A stretch of DNA of 64,000 bases from Eretmocerus hayati (Eukaryota; Arthropoda; Insecta; Hymenoptera; Aphelinidae), in assembly GCA_029851415.1 (NCBI GenBank), contig CM056744.1, positions 121,366,838 to 121,430,837 on the forward strand, in the 5' to 3' direction. The number at the start of each line of letters is the position of its first letter. Within the stretch, counting starts at the first letter, position 1. Positions 24,101-35,783 of this stretch are shown here, piece after piece. Made by a program: the position numbers and the translations under genes. The notes under the pieces are model-generated. The model was not told the DNA's origin and made no database searches. It saw only the letters and a list, made by a program, of their open reading frames with translations.

Positions 24101-24249
24101 TATGCATGTGAATATGCGAGCAGCGAGCTTTCCGCCTCTCTTCGCGGCGCCTGGATGTTGCACACCAGCTCGTTATCTTCACCCCGAGGAACATCAGCGA
24201 GGCGCAAAAACCGCCGCAGGACGAGCGCAGGGAATGAGAGACGGGACCA

Positions 24250-26132
24250 TTAGCCACCGTGCAAAGTCGAGATGAACAGCACCGTGTCGTTTGGCTGCAG
24301 CTCGTAGTCGCCTTGGCCCTGTAGAACACGAATGCGTATAAAATTCAATCACTTCTCGATTGTACTGGTGTAGCTAATAATATATTTTCGATTATATATA
24401 TATCTCTATTATTGATGAGGCACCAGACAGTCGCTAGAATACAGAGCTTGCAGCCATCAGATATCAGTGACGACCATTTGAGGAAACTGAAACGTCCTGA
24501 TGCATGTACGTCGTGTCATCATGCAAAGAGCTCATACTTTTTGTTCTCGATGTCGAGCTGTTTTAGTCGTATCTTTGAAAAGAAGGTCTCTAAGCGACGG
24601 TGAAATTAATTATAAGCTTAATAAAAAATTCTACAAAACGGGGAAAAATCTCTTGAGCCACAATATGGAATTCTGAAATAGTTCATTTTGTCCAAAACTT
24701 ACTTAATGATACTCATAAAAGATTGAAACAAGATCTTACCAATAATTCCCAATCGGCTTCATTCACCAAAACCAAAATTCCTGGTCTCCTAGAGAAATGT
24801 CAAAAAATTTATGAAAATTCCTTCGCACAAAGTCATGCTCATGTTCTGCGCATAGCGAAAACGTACTTGGTAAGAAGATTTTGAACCGACAGTCGCGATA
24901 AGTTTTTTCAAAATCTTTTCAAGATTTTCATGCCCGAACTAAGTAAAGTGGAATGCAAAAGTATCAGATAACACATATCACGATAGATTTCAGAGAATTA
25001 ATTCAAGTGCTCCTCAAAGATAGAAATAAATTGAGTTGATTCCAATGACTGATATGTAACTCAACTTTGATTGCATGAAAGAGTACACATAATGGGTTCA
25101 AGTAATGGTTTTAGGGGACGAGTTGCATTACGGAAAGTTTGTCTTGTCGGGTTCATGTCAAATAAAATCGCTTGGTCAGTACCAAGCACTTTTTCATCAA
25201 TAAGAAACATTTCATATAAAATCGTAATGAACCATACATTTAGCGGAGAAACAACTTGGCATTTGATAAATAATTTTTCGCCAATATCAGCGAAAAACTG
25301 TATCGTGGCTCCACCTGCAAAAGATACTGTGTGCTGTGCTAGCACGATACAATAATGCGATATACAATGTGTCGACTCGACGCTCGGCAAAGTCAGTTTT
25401 CCCGCGGTATCGGGCGCAACAAACGACAATGAATAAAACAAAACCCGGGGGCGAGTGATCTGATGATGTGAACCATTTTTTATCAATAATCAAACCAAAT
25501 AGGAACAAATTGCAAAAGAGGAAGGTGAAAGTTCACAATATTGGTAAGTTCGGCCAAACTGTGAGAGAGCGATCTTGATTTTCGTAGAATTTTAGAAACG
25601 AAAGAGTAAAGTAACACGAACATGTCGACATCGGAGAGAATTTGATAAGATTTTGAAATTGTCGGATAACTAATAACAAATTATAATCAACTCACACAGT
25701 ATCACCTTGGACAAATAGTTCTGGCCTCTCCTTCAACATGTTATCCTTCATCCACAAAATGAGGTCACGCAAATTCCCTGCAACAGAGTGAACACGGGGA
25801 TTCAAAATCTTGGAACATGGAAGGATATACGTTGGCTGAGCTCATCAATTGGGATACTCACAGTGTTTTTCCTTGCCAGGTAAGGAGATTGCGTGCTTCT
25901 TCTGCTTGTCAAACAGAAGTTCGGCACCACCCCTAAAATCAATGGAAGTTCATGAATTATCCTGTTTAGTAATGCAATTGTCATTCGCTGATTCTAATCA
26001 TAAAATCCAACAACCAAGATATTCTACGTAGCAATTGAGTTCAATTTGAGGTTATGCATGCCGGTACAGTGTTGAGTGTAATATTTACCCAAATTCGATG
26101 ATAATCGGGAGTCCTCCGTTGCTTGTACCCAT
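24250..26132 (-). CDS. Urm1: Ubiquitin-related modifier 1 (URM1), 104 aa
   Basis: Five small exons join in frame: 26089-26132, 25862-25932, 25696-25777, 24740-24788 and 24250-24318. The product starts [20 protein letters not shown] and ends [12 protein letters not shown]. It contains the conserved blocks [30 protein letters not shown] and [16 protein letters not shown]. These match the beta-grasp fold and the C-terminal Gly-Gly that URM1 needs to be thiocarboxylated. Known role of the family: sulfur carrier for 2-thiouridine at the wobble position of tRNA, and a protein modifier activated by the MOCS3/Uba4 enzyme in the cytosol. The length is near the roughly 100 aa usual for the family. Exons of 44-82 bp make it invisible to ORF calling. 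Confidence 0.95.
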
Positions 26133-26344
26133 GACGTTGTCTAACAATGGGTAAATACTGCGAATCAAAACAGAAAAACAGACGCTGCCTGTCACCTTCC
26201 TGGTCAAAACTAATGCTCCAAAATCTTAGCTCGGCACGACATGCGACACCACAATAAATGTTATCATTCACCCTTTGTAAACACGCGCGGTTCGTTCCGT
26301 TCCGCCCTTTCCTTTGCCGCTTTTGCTTTTCATCCGGCCATAAG

Positions 26345-27212
26345 TGGCTGCGTCTACATTAACGTATGGGCCGCGTATGCGTAGCGCAGCGGACGCGCGG
26401 CATTTGAGCTTTCTGCTCCAGTGGGTTATGTTGTCTGCATGTTTTTTTTGGGATGTTGGGTATTTTAGTTGAAAATTGAATTACAGGAGTATAACAAGAC
26501 GAGAAGGTGAATCATTGTACACGGTCACCCAAAATTGTGAAAATCTTAGACCAGAGTCATCAACGAGCAGACATTTTCGAGGTAAATTTTATGAAGATTC
26601 AAGGCAATCAAAACACATTGTTTTCCAATCGGATATAGACTCAGGCTATGAATTTTGACCTTGTTTCTACCACGTTTGTGCAGTCAAGAACCCAATGATT
26701 TACCCATTTTGATATTTATTGCTTGATAATGATTCCATGATAAAAGACCGATTTTCAAATACCAGACATGCATGCCAGAGAGTGAAACACTCTCACCCTC
26801 CGAGCAAGTTCGTTGTTTGAAAATTGGGCTTTGATGGTAAAAATCAATCATTCAAGCATAATGACGGATAAGAAGATTTGTGTTGCACCCCTTGCCCGTA
26901 CAAAATCATGCTTCATGGTCAATCAACCAAATAGAGAGAATCTTTTGTCGTTTCAAGCTACTCCGACTTTCACAAAATTTACCTCATTTTTCACCGCTCG
27001 TTCATCACTGTGGTCTGTAATTTAGTCAATTTTCGGTGGCCGAACATTAGTGACATTGCTCCCCCTCATGTTGTAATTTTGAAATAGTCCGAATTTTATT
27101 GGAAAAACCAAACTCTCCAAAGGTAAACATGCAGACAATAGCAGAAAGCTCATGCGCCACGCGTCCGCTGCGCTACGCATACGCGGCCCATACGTTAATG
27201 TAGACGCAGCCA
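26345..27212. mobile_element. 868-bp TIR element upstream of URM1
   Basis: Termini read inward as TGGCTGCGTCTACATTAACG on both sides, and the match continues for about 90 bp through GCGTAGCGCAGCGGACGCG and GAGCTTTCTGCT. The interior is AT-rich without a transposase frame. I could not define a target duplication, so the superfamily is open. It starts about 210 bp upstream of the URM1 start codon. Confidence 0.75.
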
Positions 27213-27286
27213 GTCCGGAACATCGGAATATCGGAAAGCGGACTGGCGGACAGAGAGAGCGACGCACGCGAACGAGCGGCACATAT

Positions 27287-27440
27287 CCCGAGTAAAAAAA
27301 AGTCTTCGGCTAGCGCGTGGGCCGAACGCGGCATGCCGGAAATCAGCGTACGGGCCGCGCACCGGCAATGTAATGCTTCGCCGCACACTTGCCGCGCGCG
27401 GCATTCTAGTGGCAAATGTGCGGCATCTGTTCGGCTACAC
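27287..27440. repeat. CGGCA-rich repeat, copy 1
   Basis: Begins CCCGAGTAAAAA, then GTCTTCGGCT and many GCCG(A/C)AC/GCGGCA motifs, including GCCGCGCGCGGC. An inverted relative lies at 29880-30096. GC content is much higher than the surroundings. Confidence 0.6.
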
Positions 27441-27785
27441 TTTTGAATGGGCTCGTAGCTCACAGCTGATGTATCAGCCAAACTTGCCGCCGTCACAGCA
27501 AAATCTGATGTGATCTAATGTGACAGTACTTGACAGTACTGAAAATTCTCTTGGCTGTCAATTTCTCGAGCCTATCTAGTTAGAAGAACGAGATGAACTT
27601 TCATATGTTAACAAGAAAATGAAAAAAAAATCACCGTTTTCGCTGGAAAATTATAACTGATCGCAGTTGCACTAAAAATTCTAGAATGAAGTTGTGAAAA
27701 TCAATATCATTTACTATATAGTGTAGAATGATTGGAAATTGATTGTCCTTCCACGTCCATAGTAAATCAAAGTATAGCATTTGTC

Positions 27786-29578
27786 TATAATGAATTCCAC
27801 GCCAAAGCGATCTACGGAAAGGGGTCACCTCTCAGATTCTTTTTTAACCTTTTTCATTCGATTCTATGGCCCAAAATAGGAACTTCGGACCACCTATGGG
27901 TCCCAAAAAAAATTTCTCCTCTCCATTGCACGCACATCCGTCAACAGACCGAAAATTTATCGTGTAAAAATCGATGCTCTTTTATTCACGAAAATGGGAA
28001 TATTTCGAGTTCTTGAATAGCTATCGATTTGCGGATTGCGGCATCTGAGAGGTCATCAAAAAACCTATCGAAAACATTGTCGGAAATTCCTTCTCTGTGA
28101 TTTGGGGGCCTCCTGGAGGCAAAAGAGTGTTTTTCACTAAAATGTTGATTTCTCAAAAAGCCATTTTTTTAAAATTTTTTTAAAATCATATATTCGACGT
28201 AAAATTCTGCTTTCTTTCGAAAAAAATGGGTTTCAGAGGAGTTTGGGATGATCCGAGTGACTTATGAGCCATTTTTTGAAAATTCGATTTTTTCGGTTTC
28301 AGAAAAAGGCGATTTTCTGCGCATGCGCACAAACTTAGACTTTCGGCGCCACTTTCAATGGAAAGCTGACAAAATTTTCTATAAAATGACTACCCGCAAA
28401 GTTGAAATCCATGCACTGAAACGCGATCTGCAAGGATTAATCATGTCGAATCAAAATCACATGAAAATTCAGCCTATTAACGCCTTCGTGGCGCCTGCTG
28501 AGATGACACATTCTTGAGATCTTTTCGGAACTCAATTTTGAGTACAAAATTGCCCTGAAAATAATTCGGACCACATGGTTTCAACGTAAAATTGTATGAA
28601 CTTTCAAAATATGCGATGAAAAACTCCGTATAAGGTGAACTCGAGGTGCTACATTCAATTTTTCGCAATTTTGAATGTGGAATATCGTATTTTCTGGCAA
28701 AAAATTGAATGTAGCACCTCGGGTTCGCCTCAAACGGGATTTTTCATCGCATATTTTGAAAGTTCATACAATTTTACGTTGAAACCATGTGGTCCGAATT
28801 TTTTTCAGGTCAATTCCGTACTCAAAATTGAGTCCCGAGAAGATCTCGTGAATGTGTCATCTCAGCAGGCGCCACGAAGGCGTTAATGGGCTGAATTTTC
28901 ATGTGATTTTGATTCGAGATGATTAATCCTTGCAGATCGCGTTTCAGTGCATGAATTTCAACTTTGCGGGTGGTCATTTGATAGGAAATTTTGTCAGCTT
29001 TCCATTGAAAGTGGACCCGAAAGTCTACGTTTGTGCGCATTCGCAGAAAATCGCCTTTTTCTGAAACCGAAAAAATCGAATTTTCAAAAAATGGCTCGTA
29101 AGTCACGATCGTCCCAAACTTCTCTGAAACCCATTTTTTTCGATAGAACGCAAAATTTTACGTCAAATATATGATTTTAAAAAAATAAAAAAAAATGGCT
29201 TTTTGAGAAATCAACATTTTAGTGAAAAACACTCTTTTGCCTCCAGGAGGCCTCCAAATCACAGAGAAGGAATTCCCGACAACGTTTTCGATAGGCTTTT
29301 TGATGCCCTTTCAGATGCCGCAACCTGCAAATCGACAGCTATTCAAAAACTTGAAATATTCCCATTTTCGTGAATAAAAGAGCATCGATTTTTACACGAT
29401 AAATTTTCGGTCTGTTGACGGATGTGCGTGCAATGGAGAGGAGAAATTTTTTTTGGGCCCCGTAGGTGGTCCGAAGTTCCTATTTTAGGCCATAGAATCG
29501 AATGAAAAAGGTTGAATAAAAAGAATCTGAGAGATGACCCCTTTTCGTAGGTCGCTTTGGCGTGGAATTCATCCTATA
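27786..29578. repeat. 1.8-kb fold-back with about 880-bp arms
   Basis: From ATGAATTCCACGCC at 27790 to the complementary GGCGTGGAATTCAT ending near 29572, the sequence is one inverted repeat. It is centred near 28680 with a loop of about 30 bases between AGGTGCTACATTCAATTTTT and its complement. The arms differ at a few percent of positions and by small indels. Each arm carries the same inward-facing frame: plus 28248-28517 (89 codons) and minus 28822-29106 (94 codons). Both include YEPFFENSIFSVSEKGDFLR and IQPINAFVAPAEMTHS. Confidence 0.9.
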
Positions 29579-29879
29579 TAAAATTTAAATAAATACCACA
29601 AAGATACTTCGATACAGATGTGAAACTATCAGTTCATTTAATTGAATTACAATGGTACCTTTTATTTTGCCTAGTTCAATGACAGCCCTAACTACTTACA
29701 AAAAAAATATTTTCAGTCAAAGTACTGGAATGGAATACATTCTTGCACTCACATATTCAACAAATAATATTGCACTTCTAAGTTTGTCGCATTAATTTAC
29801 ATGATATCATAATTTCTTGACTACTTATGTACAAAATATACAAAAGTGATTGGAATACATGTACATGTGCTCTCAACAC

Positions 29880-30096
29880 TAGCGGCAAACATGCGGCATA
29901 ACGGAAGACTTCGGAGTCTTCGGCGATCAGGTGGCAAATATTCGGCAGACGGTTGCCGAACATTTGCCGCGCGCGGCCCACGGGCGGCGAAGCATTACAA
30001 TGCCGAACGAATGCCGCGAGCGGTAACCGAACGTTTGCCGCGTTCGGCCCGAACAAAGTTAGCTGTACAGCCGAAGACTTTTTCTACTCGGGATCG
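29880..30096. repeat. CGGCA-rich repeat, copy 2 (inverted)
   Basis: Read on the minus strand it begins CCCGAGTAGAAAAAGTCTTC, as copy 1 does, and carries the same GCGGCAAA/GCCGAA motifs and GCATTGTAATGCTTCG. It ends about 290 bp upstream of the start codon at 30382, so it may overlap the promoter of that gene. Confidence 0.6.
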
Positions 30097-30381
30097 CGTT
30101 GTTCTTGCAATTTTCTGCCTACCTCCTGGTGCGGTGTCCATTTTCACGGGTGTTATCGAACGTTGTGACCGCGATTGTCCTGGTTGTGCATAACCTCGTC
30201 AGATACCCTCGTTATTCTATTAGTGCGTAAAATCAAAAACATCGGTGAGCAATCGCTGCTCGAGGAACCGCCTCGAAACACGGTTAATGGCGGCTTGGCA
30301 CCGGCGCTGTCGACCTCGTTAATAACCCGTGGTAAACCTTGTTCTTCTCAGCAACAACATCAAATAACAACAATATCAGCA

Positions 30382-33300
30382 ATGTCCGAGGCGGCCGAGC
30401 CGCTCGAGGACCCGCTCACGGCTCAACACCAGGAAGCCGATGAGCATCAGCAGCCCGCGGCCGGCGACGACCAGGGTGACGAGTGTGACGACTCTGTCAA
30501 GCCGGAGCTGCAACAACAGCAGGAGATAGCCGACATGGAGCCGGACAGCAAGCCCGAATCGGACCAGAATAACAGACCAGATTCCGAAGCCGAGGGCACG
30601 CCAGAGCCCGACGGTGGTGCGAGGCCCGATTCCGACTTTGACGAAAACGAGCGCAGCCCCTCCGATGAGGATCCCGACGAGGACCACATGGTTAGCTTTA
30701 GCTCTACTTCTACAGCTTGCGCTGTCTGAGTCAAACATCTTGTCCTGACTCGGGCTGCAATTGTCAAGTCTTTCACTGAGCTTACTTGAGAATAGCATAA
30801 GCGATTGAGGCTAAGACGAGCTACTTGTTGGGTCTACCTTAAATTAAGACCACATTGAATTGCCTCTTTGGTAGATAATTTACAAGCATACAGTTGATCG
30901 ACTTTTTCTACCCCACTCTTTCCCCGCATTTTGATTGCATCTTTAGACCATGGTCTTGAGTAGACTTTGGTTCAATAAATCCTCCAAGTGTATTGTGAAT
31001 ATTCATCAACTGATCCTATAGCCACATGATTTTCAAATTATGAACACCATGTATCTCAAGATTGAAGTACATGAGCTCTGAATAATTTTCCAGGAAGACC
31101 CTCAACCCACCCCAATTCTTTCTATTGGCAATGTGATAGAAAGAGCCATTGAAGACGAGGAAATGCCTTCAATGGTCACTATCTCAAGCTCGTCCAGAGT
31201 AGACGATTCTGATCTAAACCCACGAGATACTGAGGATCAGTCACCTGTAAAACAAATGAGCCATGATAAACCTAGTCCAATGAAGGAACGAGATGATGAT
31301 GATGTTAGTGTCATTGCTATAGACTCTGATGATGATGAAAATGATGGTCCTGGTGACATAAGAGACAGATCTTCATATGAGGGTGGCGATGGTACCTCTT
31401 CATACAGTGAAAATTCAGATGAAGATCCTGATGATTATGATGATGAGGATGACGATGATAGCAGAGACATGGATGATGAAAGACATCACAATCATGATGA
31501 GCATAGAAGTCAACCTAGGAATCCTGGTTATCGTGAGTGGAATATAAATAGATATTAAATAACATGATTATTAAAGCTATAGTTCTGAATTAAACGATTG
31601 TTTATTAAATGCCAATGTTATAGGAGATACCAAGTATGAAGATGATGAGTACTATGATGAATTTGAAGGAGAAGATGATTATGACGATGATGAATATGAT
31701 CAAGAGCGAGATCGAAACTCGGATGATGCAATTGTGAGGCAAAGGAATGGGAGTATACGAACTGAAAAAGAGCGTAGCTCGTCCCTTCAAGATCTATCAC
31801 TCATCGAGGGACGATCGCCACATAAGTTGAATCCATTCAGTCAAAAATCGATTATTGAGAGAAATTTACACAAGCAAGAACGACGTCCAGGAGGAAAGTA
31901 TGATCACGTTGAAAGCAAAGTGAAAGGATACATCAATGCTTTGAGTGAACAAAGCAAACAGTCGAATGAGCGCCGAATGAAAGCTCGTGAAGAAGAAAGG
32001 ATGAGATTGGAACAGGAAAGCGGTAAGTTTGTATACTCTGACCATCTCATCACATAATGATGGGTTCAATTCTGTATTACAGAACCACAATTTGATGGAA
32101 ATTCTAAAATCATTGAGGCTTGTCAAACAATGAAAGTGTATGCAGCCAGAACTCTGGAAGAAGTGGCTGCAGAGGATGAAAACTTGTATGCTATGAACCA
32201 ATCTCTGAATGGAGAAATATCAATCATTCGAAAGAGGCCCAATGATGGTGAACAGCAGATATGCCAGGAAGAAGAGATGGATGTTGATCGCCGAGGAGAT
32301 GGAATGGATGTTGATCCGATTGCTGTTGATCCCTCTCAGAGTATTGATACCGTCAATCAATTGAATGGAGCTTCGGTAAATGCGGATCTGCAGGGAGATC
32401 TTCAAGGTTCAAGCATGCATCCACAAGACAGAAGAGGAATTCATCGCAAGGATACTCATTTCGAACCAATCCCAAATGGTGAAATTACTCCAGGTCTGTT
32501 TTGTAATCAAAGAAAGTTGACTTATGAAGAATATATGAAGGGCTCAAACACCAAAGACGTTGATGAAGAAGCCTTGACTAAAGAGCAAGTAGACAAGAGG
32601 AATGATCTAGATATTAGTAACAGGAATCATTTATCTACATCTGAGCTACGTATAGAAAGTGTTACTAGTAACTTTTGTCCTATAGAAGAAGATAGTTCTA
32701 GAAGAATCGAAGATAGAGATACACCTCCAATGATGAAAGATCAAGCTACTGACATGCATTATGAACAGAGCCCAGAAGTTACTTCATTATTACGGGAAGT
32801 TGATAGGCAAAATTCACAATTTATAGCTTTACGAGAAGTTTATCAGAAAACAGCAGCAGAAAATATGAGTATGAAAGCTGAACTGCACAATTTGAAAAAT
32901 TTGGTAGCTCGACATCAGCCTCAGAAGTATTCGGAAACAATAGGTACTCAAACAGAGATTAGTTTGGGATGTATACCCAACATTGACCTAGATGAAGAAT
33001 CACCTGCACATCGGAAATTGGTTGCAAGCATGCTCTCTTCAGCTGTGAGTTCAAAGTGGTCAGACAACACGGGAAGTTCAGCATTCACAGTTGAACCTCC
33101 ACCTGATGTCACAACGGCACTAGACTCTGAAAGTGCTTCGCAACAATCTAAAATGTCTATGAAGCATAAAAGTGCATTCTCGCGTGCTTTTGTCACGTCC
33201 TCAAAAATATTACAGACTCTCTCAAGCATTACTTATGGAAGGCCGAAATTCAGTAAATCTTCCAAATACCCGAAGTCAATCGCCACTGAGTGCGCATCAG

Positions 33301-35369
33301 AATCTAGTTCAGTACCACTTTCACAAGGAAACCAGACAGACGAGCTGTCCAATTCCAGGAAACGTAAAGCTGCGGATACAGATGAAATGTCAAATTCTAC
33401 TCAACCCTGCAACAAGGCCATGCGAACATCTAAATCCGATTTCAGCAAGAGCAAAAGATCCACGGACCCTGTTGATCCTGATGCCGAAATATCTCTCAGT
33501 CACGAAGGAGAAGAAGAAGAAGTAGCTGAAACTGCACAGACAGACGAAGATGTCAAAGTGTTTGTTTACCCTGAAGATGAGGCGGGCAAGGAATCCAGCT
33601 TCTTGATTCAAGCAAAAGAGGTGAGCGACAACTCCAAGGGTGGTGTGAGAGAATGCGGACCCTATCTCCTCGGCAACGTCGAGGTCTATATGACCGAAAT
33701 GGATGGCACGATAAACATATGGGGCAAAGAGCTGAGCCAGGCTTCGACCTCTCAAACGGTCGACGATCTCGAGAGTTCTGTGAGATCCAAGGACATGAGA
33801 CCGTCGGGTATTCGCTGGCAGAGTACTCCTCGCATCGACGATCCAACTTCGTCATCGTCCGGCAAGAAGTCTCGGGTTCTGCCAAGGTTCACGCATCAGC
33901 AGAAGCAGCGAGCCCGTGAAATAGCGCAGAGCCAGTATGGAAACTACTACGACTATCGGCCTCCGTGGTCTCCGCACGATTACCATCCAGCCTACAATCC
34001 CATGATGCACCCCAACGATTACGGCTACCGGGAGAGGCGAAACTACCCTCCCCAATGCAAACCTTACTTGTTCTACGATGAAAGGAGGCACTCGTTTCCA
34101 GACGTCTTCAATCAAGATCAAGGCTATGCTCCCTATGCTCCCAGTCGTTGCAGAAGCACGTTCGAACAAGGAGTGTACAGACCCGAGCCCTCTGTCCGAC
34201 GGCATTCATTCGTTCCAACGGACGACGAAGAGGCAGACTCGGATGGTGAAGCGCAGCAGAAGACCCCACGAAACAAGTCCCCTAACGATTCTTCAAAGCA
34301 TTCCCATAGTAAACTAGTCCCACCTCCGTCAGTAGACAAGAATTCACCCATTGACTCAGATGATTCATCGAATCAAACAGATGTCAATCTGCTCGGACAC
34401 AAGAAACGAAGCTCCGATGAGCCCACGGTAAGCGAGAGCTTGTTTGAAACTCTATGATACAAAGAGGAGGAATTCTTTCTTCTAGCCATGATGTTTAAAA
34501 TTTCAGTCTCGCAACCAAAGGCTCAGTGGTGGTAAAGTTCGAGGGCTGCTGATGGACCTCCTCAAAGGTTGTGGAGATTGTCGAAATCCCGATATCAATA
34601 AAACTCTGGGCGAGCCCAGTACTTCGGCGTATCCAGAAAACGCATATCCTCCAACAAATCAACCTCTAAGCAACAGAAAGTAAGATTGAATTCTGATCTA
34701 ACTTCAACTATATCGATCACTTTCTCTTTCCAACTTCATTTTGAATCTATAAAACTACTCGATATGGTCCTCCGCGTTCTGTCCTAAACAATCGACAACC
34801 GAGCAGGGTGTGCGTGTAAAACTGACTCATAATTAAGGGATTAAAATCTATCTCAACACCCCCCCCCCTCTTTTCCTTGTTATCAATTTCAATGCTTTCA
34901 TTCGATTTTAACTCTTTTCGCGTGCTCAGAGGGATCATCAATCTGCCTGAATGAGAAAGCAGTCCGATGTTAACGTACCCTTAGGTTAACAACAATTACG
35001 GGTTTAGTTACGAGAGACGATAAACATCCCTTTGCAGTCCCCCAGTTCGCGTATAAGCAACGGCCATCCAAGCAATCTGTATAAGATGTTTTTCTCCTCT
35101 CTTCCGATCTTGCCGTGTCAGTGCAGTACAGTTTTTCATCCGCCGATCGTAGAAACTAGTTGTTACTGTTGTTAGGTATAAATAGAAATAGTGATGTTCT
35201 TCTAATTCGTTGTTTCAGATCTAAAACACCTCGCACGAAAGATGACAAGGCGACCGAGATTGAAGCTCAGTTAGAAAACTTCCGATTAGAAATGGACAAG
35301 CTACGAAGCCGTTCAGATACTCTGCGTGATTTGCTCGATGAGCTACGCAATGATGATATTGCAAAGTAA
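30382..35369 (+). CDS. Unidentified acidic coiled-coil protein, 1271 aa
   Basis: Six exons join in frame: 30382-30690, 31094-31532, 31624-32022, 32083-34427, 34507-34679 and 35219-35369. I chose the ATG at 30382 (MSEAAEPLEDP) as the first Met of an open exon. The first 330 residues are extremely acidic, with Asp/Glu/Ser and DDD/DEDDDD runs, and are followed by a Lys/Arg/Glu-rich helical stretch (KYDHVESKVKGYI, then RRMKAREEERMRLEQE). The large exon 4 has a coiled-coil segment (REVDRQNSQFIALREVYQKT), Ser-rich disordered regions and a Tyr/Pro/Arg-rich part (YDYRPPWSPHDY). The last exon is a predicted coiled coil (EIEAQLENFRLEMDKLRSRS). I do not recognise a family. The composition would suit a scaffold protein of the nucleus, centrosome or cytoskeleton, but that is inference only. 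Confidence 0.85.
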
Positions 35370-35636
35370 CTTTATCACTATCTTCATGATTCAGTGTACA
35401 TAGTTGATGAGAAGGTACTTTTTCTATTTCCTCTGTGCCCTGATTCAGTTTCCCAATTTTGTTCCTGACCCACTTTTATTGAATGAATGAATTAAATAAG
35501 TGTAAGGCCAAACTAGAGAGAGGATGAAAGTTATGATTTATAACGTTGCTTTTGAAAAGTAATGATTTCTTACATTTTAAGGACATTGTAAGCTTTGTAA
35601 TGTTGGAGAAGATAATAGTATACGTTTCCAATTTTT

Positions 35637-35642
35637 TTTATT
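35637..35642 (-). terminator. Poly(A) signal of the ODF2-like gene
   Basis: Plus-strand TTTATT gives AATAAA on the minus strand, about 140 bases past the stop codon at 35784-35786. Confidence 0.5.
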
Positions 35643-35699
35643 TTCTGAAAGATATTTTTAAAAAAGAATTCTTGCCTATAAAAATATGTGTCTACAAAA

Positions 35700-35705
35700 A
35701 ATAAA
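35700..35705 (+). terminator. Poly(A) signal of the acidic coiled-coil gene
   Basis: AATAAA 331 bases after the stop codon. It lies beyond the predicted minus-strand poly(A) signal of the facing gene (35637-35642), so the two 3' ends may overlap. Confidence 0.5.
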
Positions 35706-35783
35706 TGTTTCTTCAGAGTTGTACTAAGCTATATGATACTCGTAATTTTTCTGGCGTCTTCATATTGAAAGAAACCTTATCTA

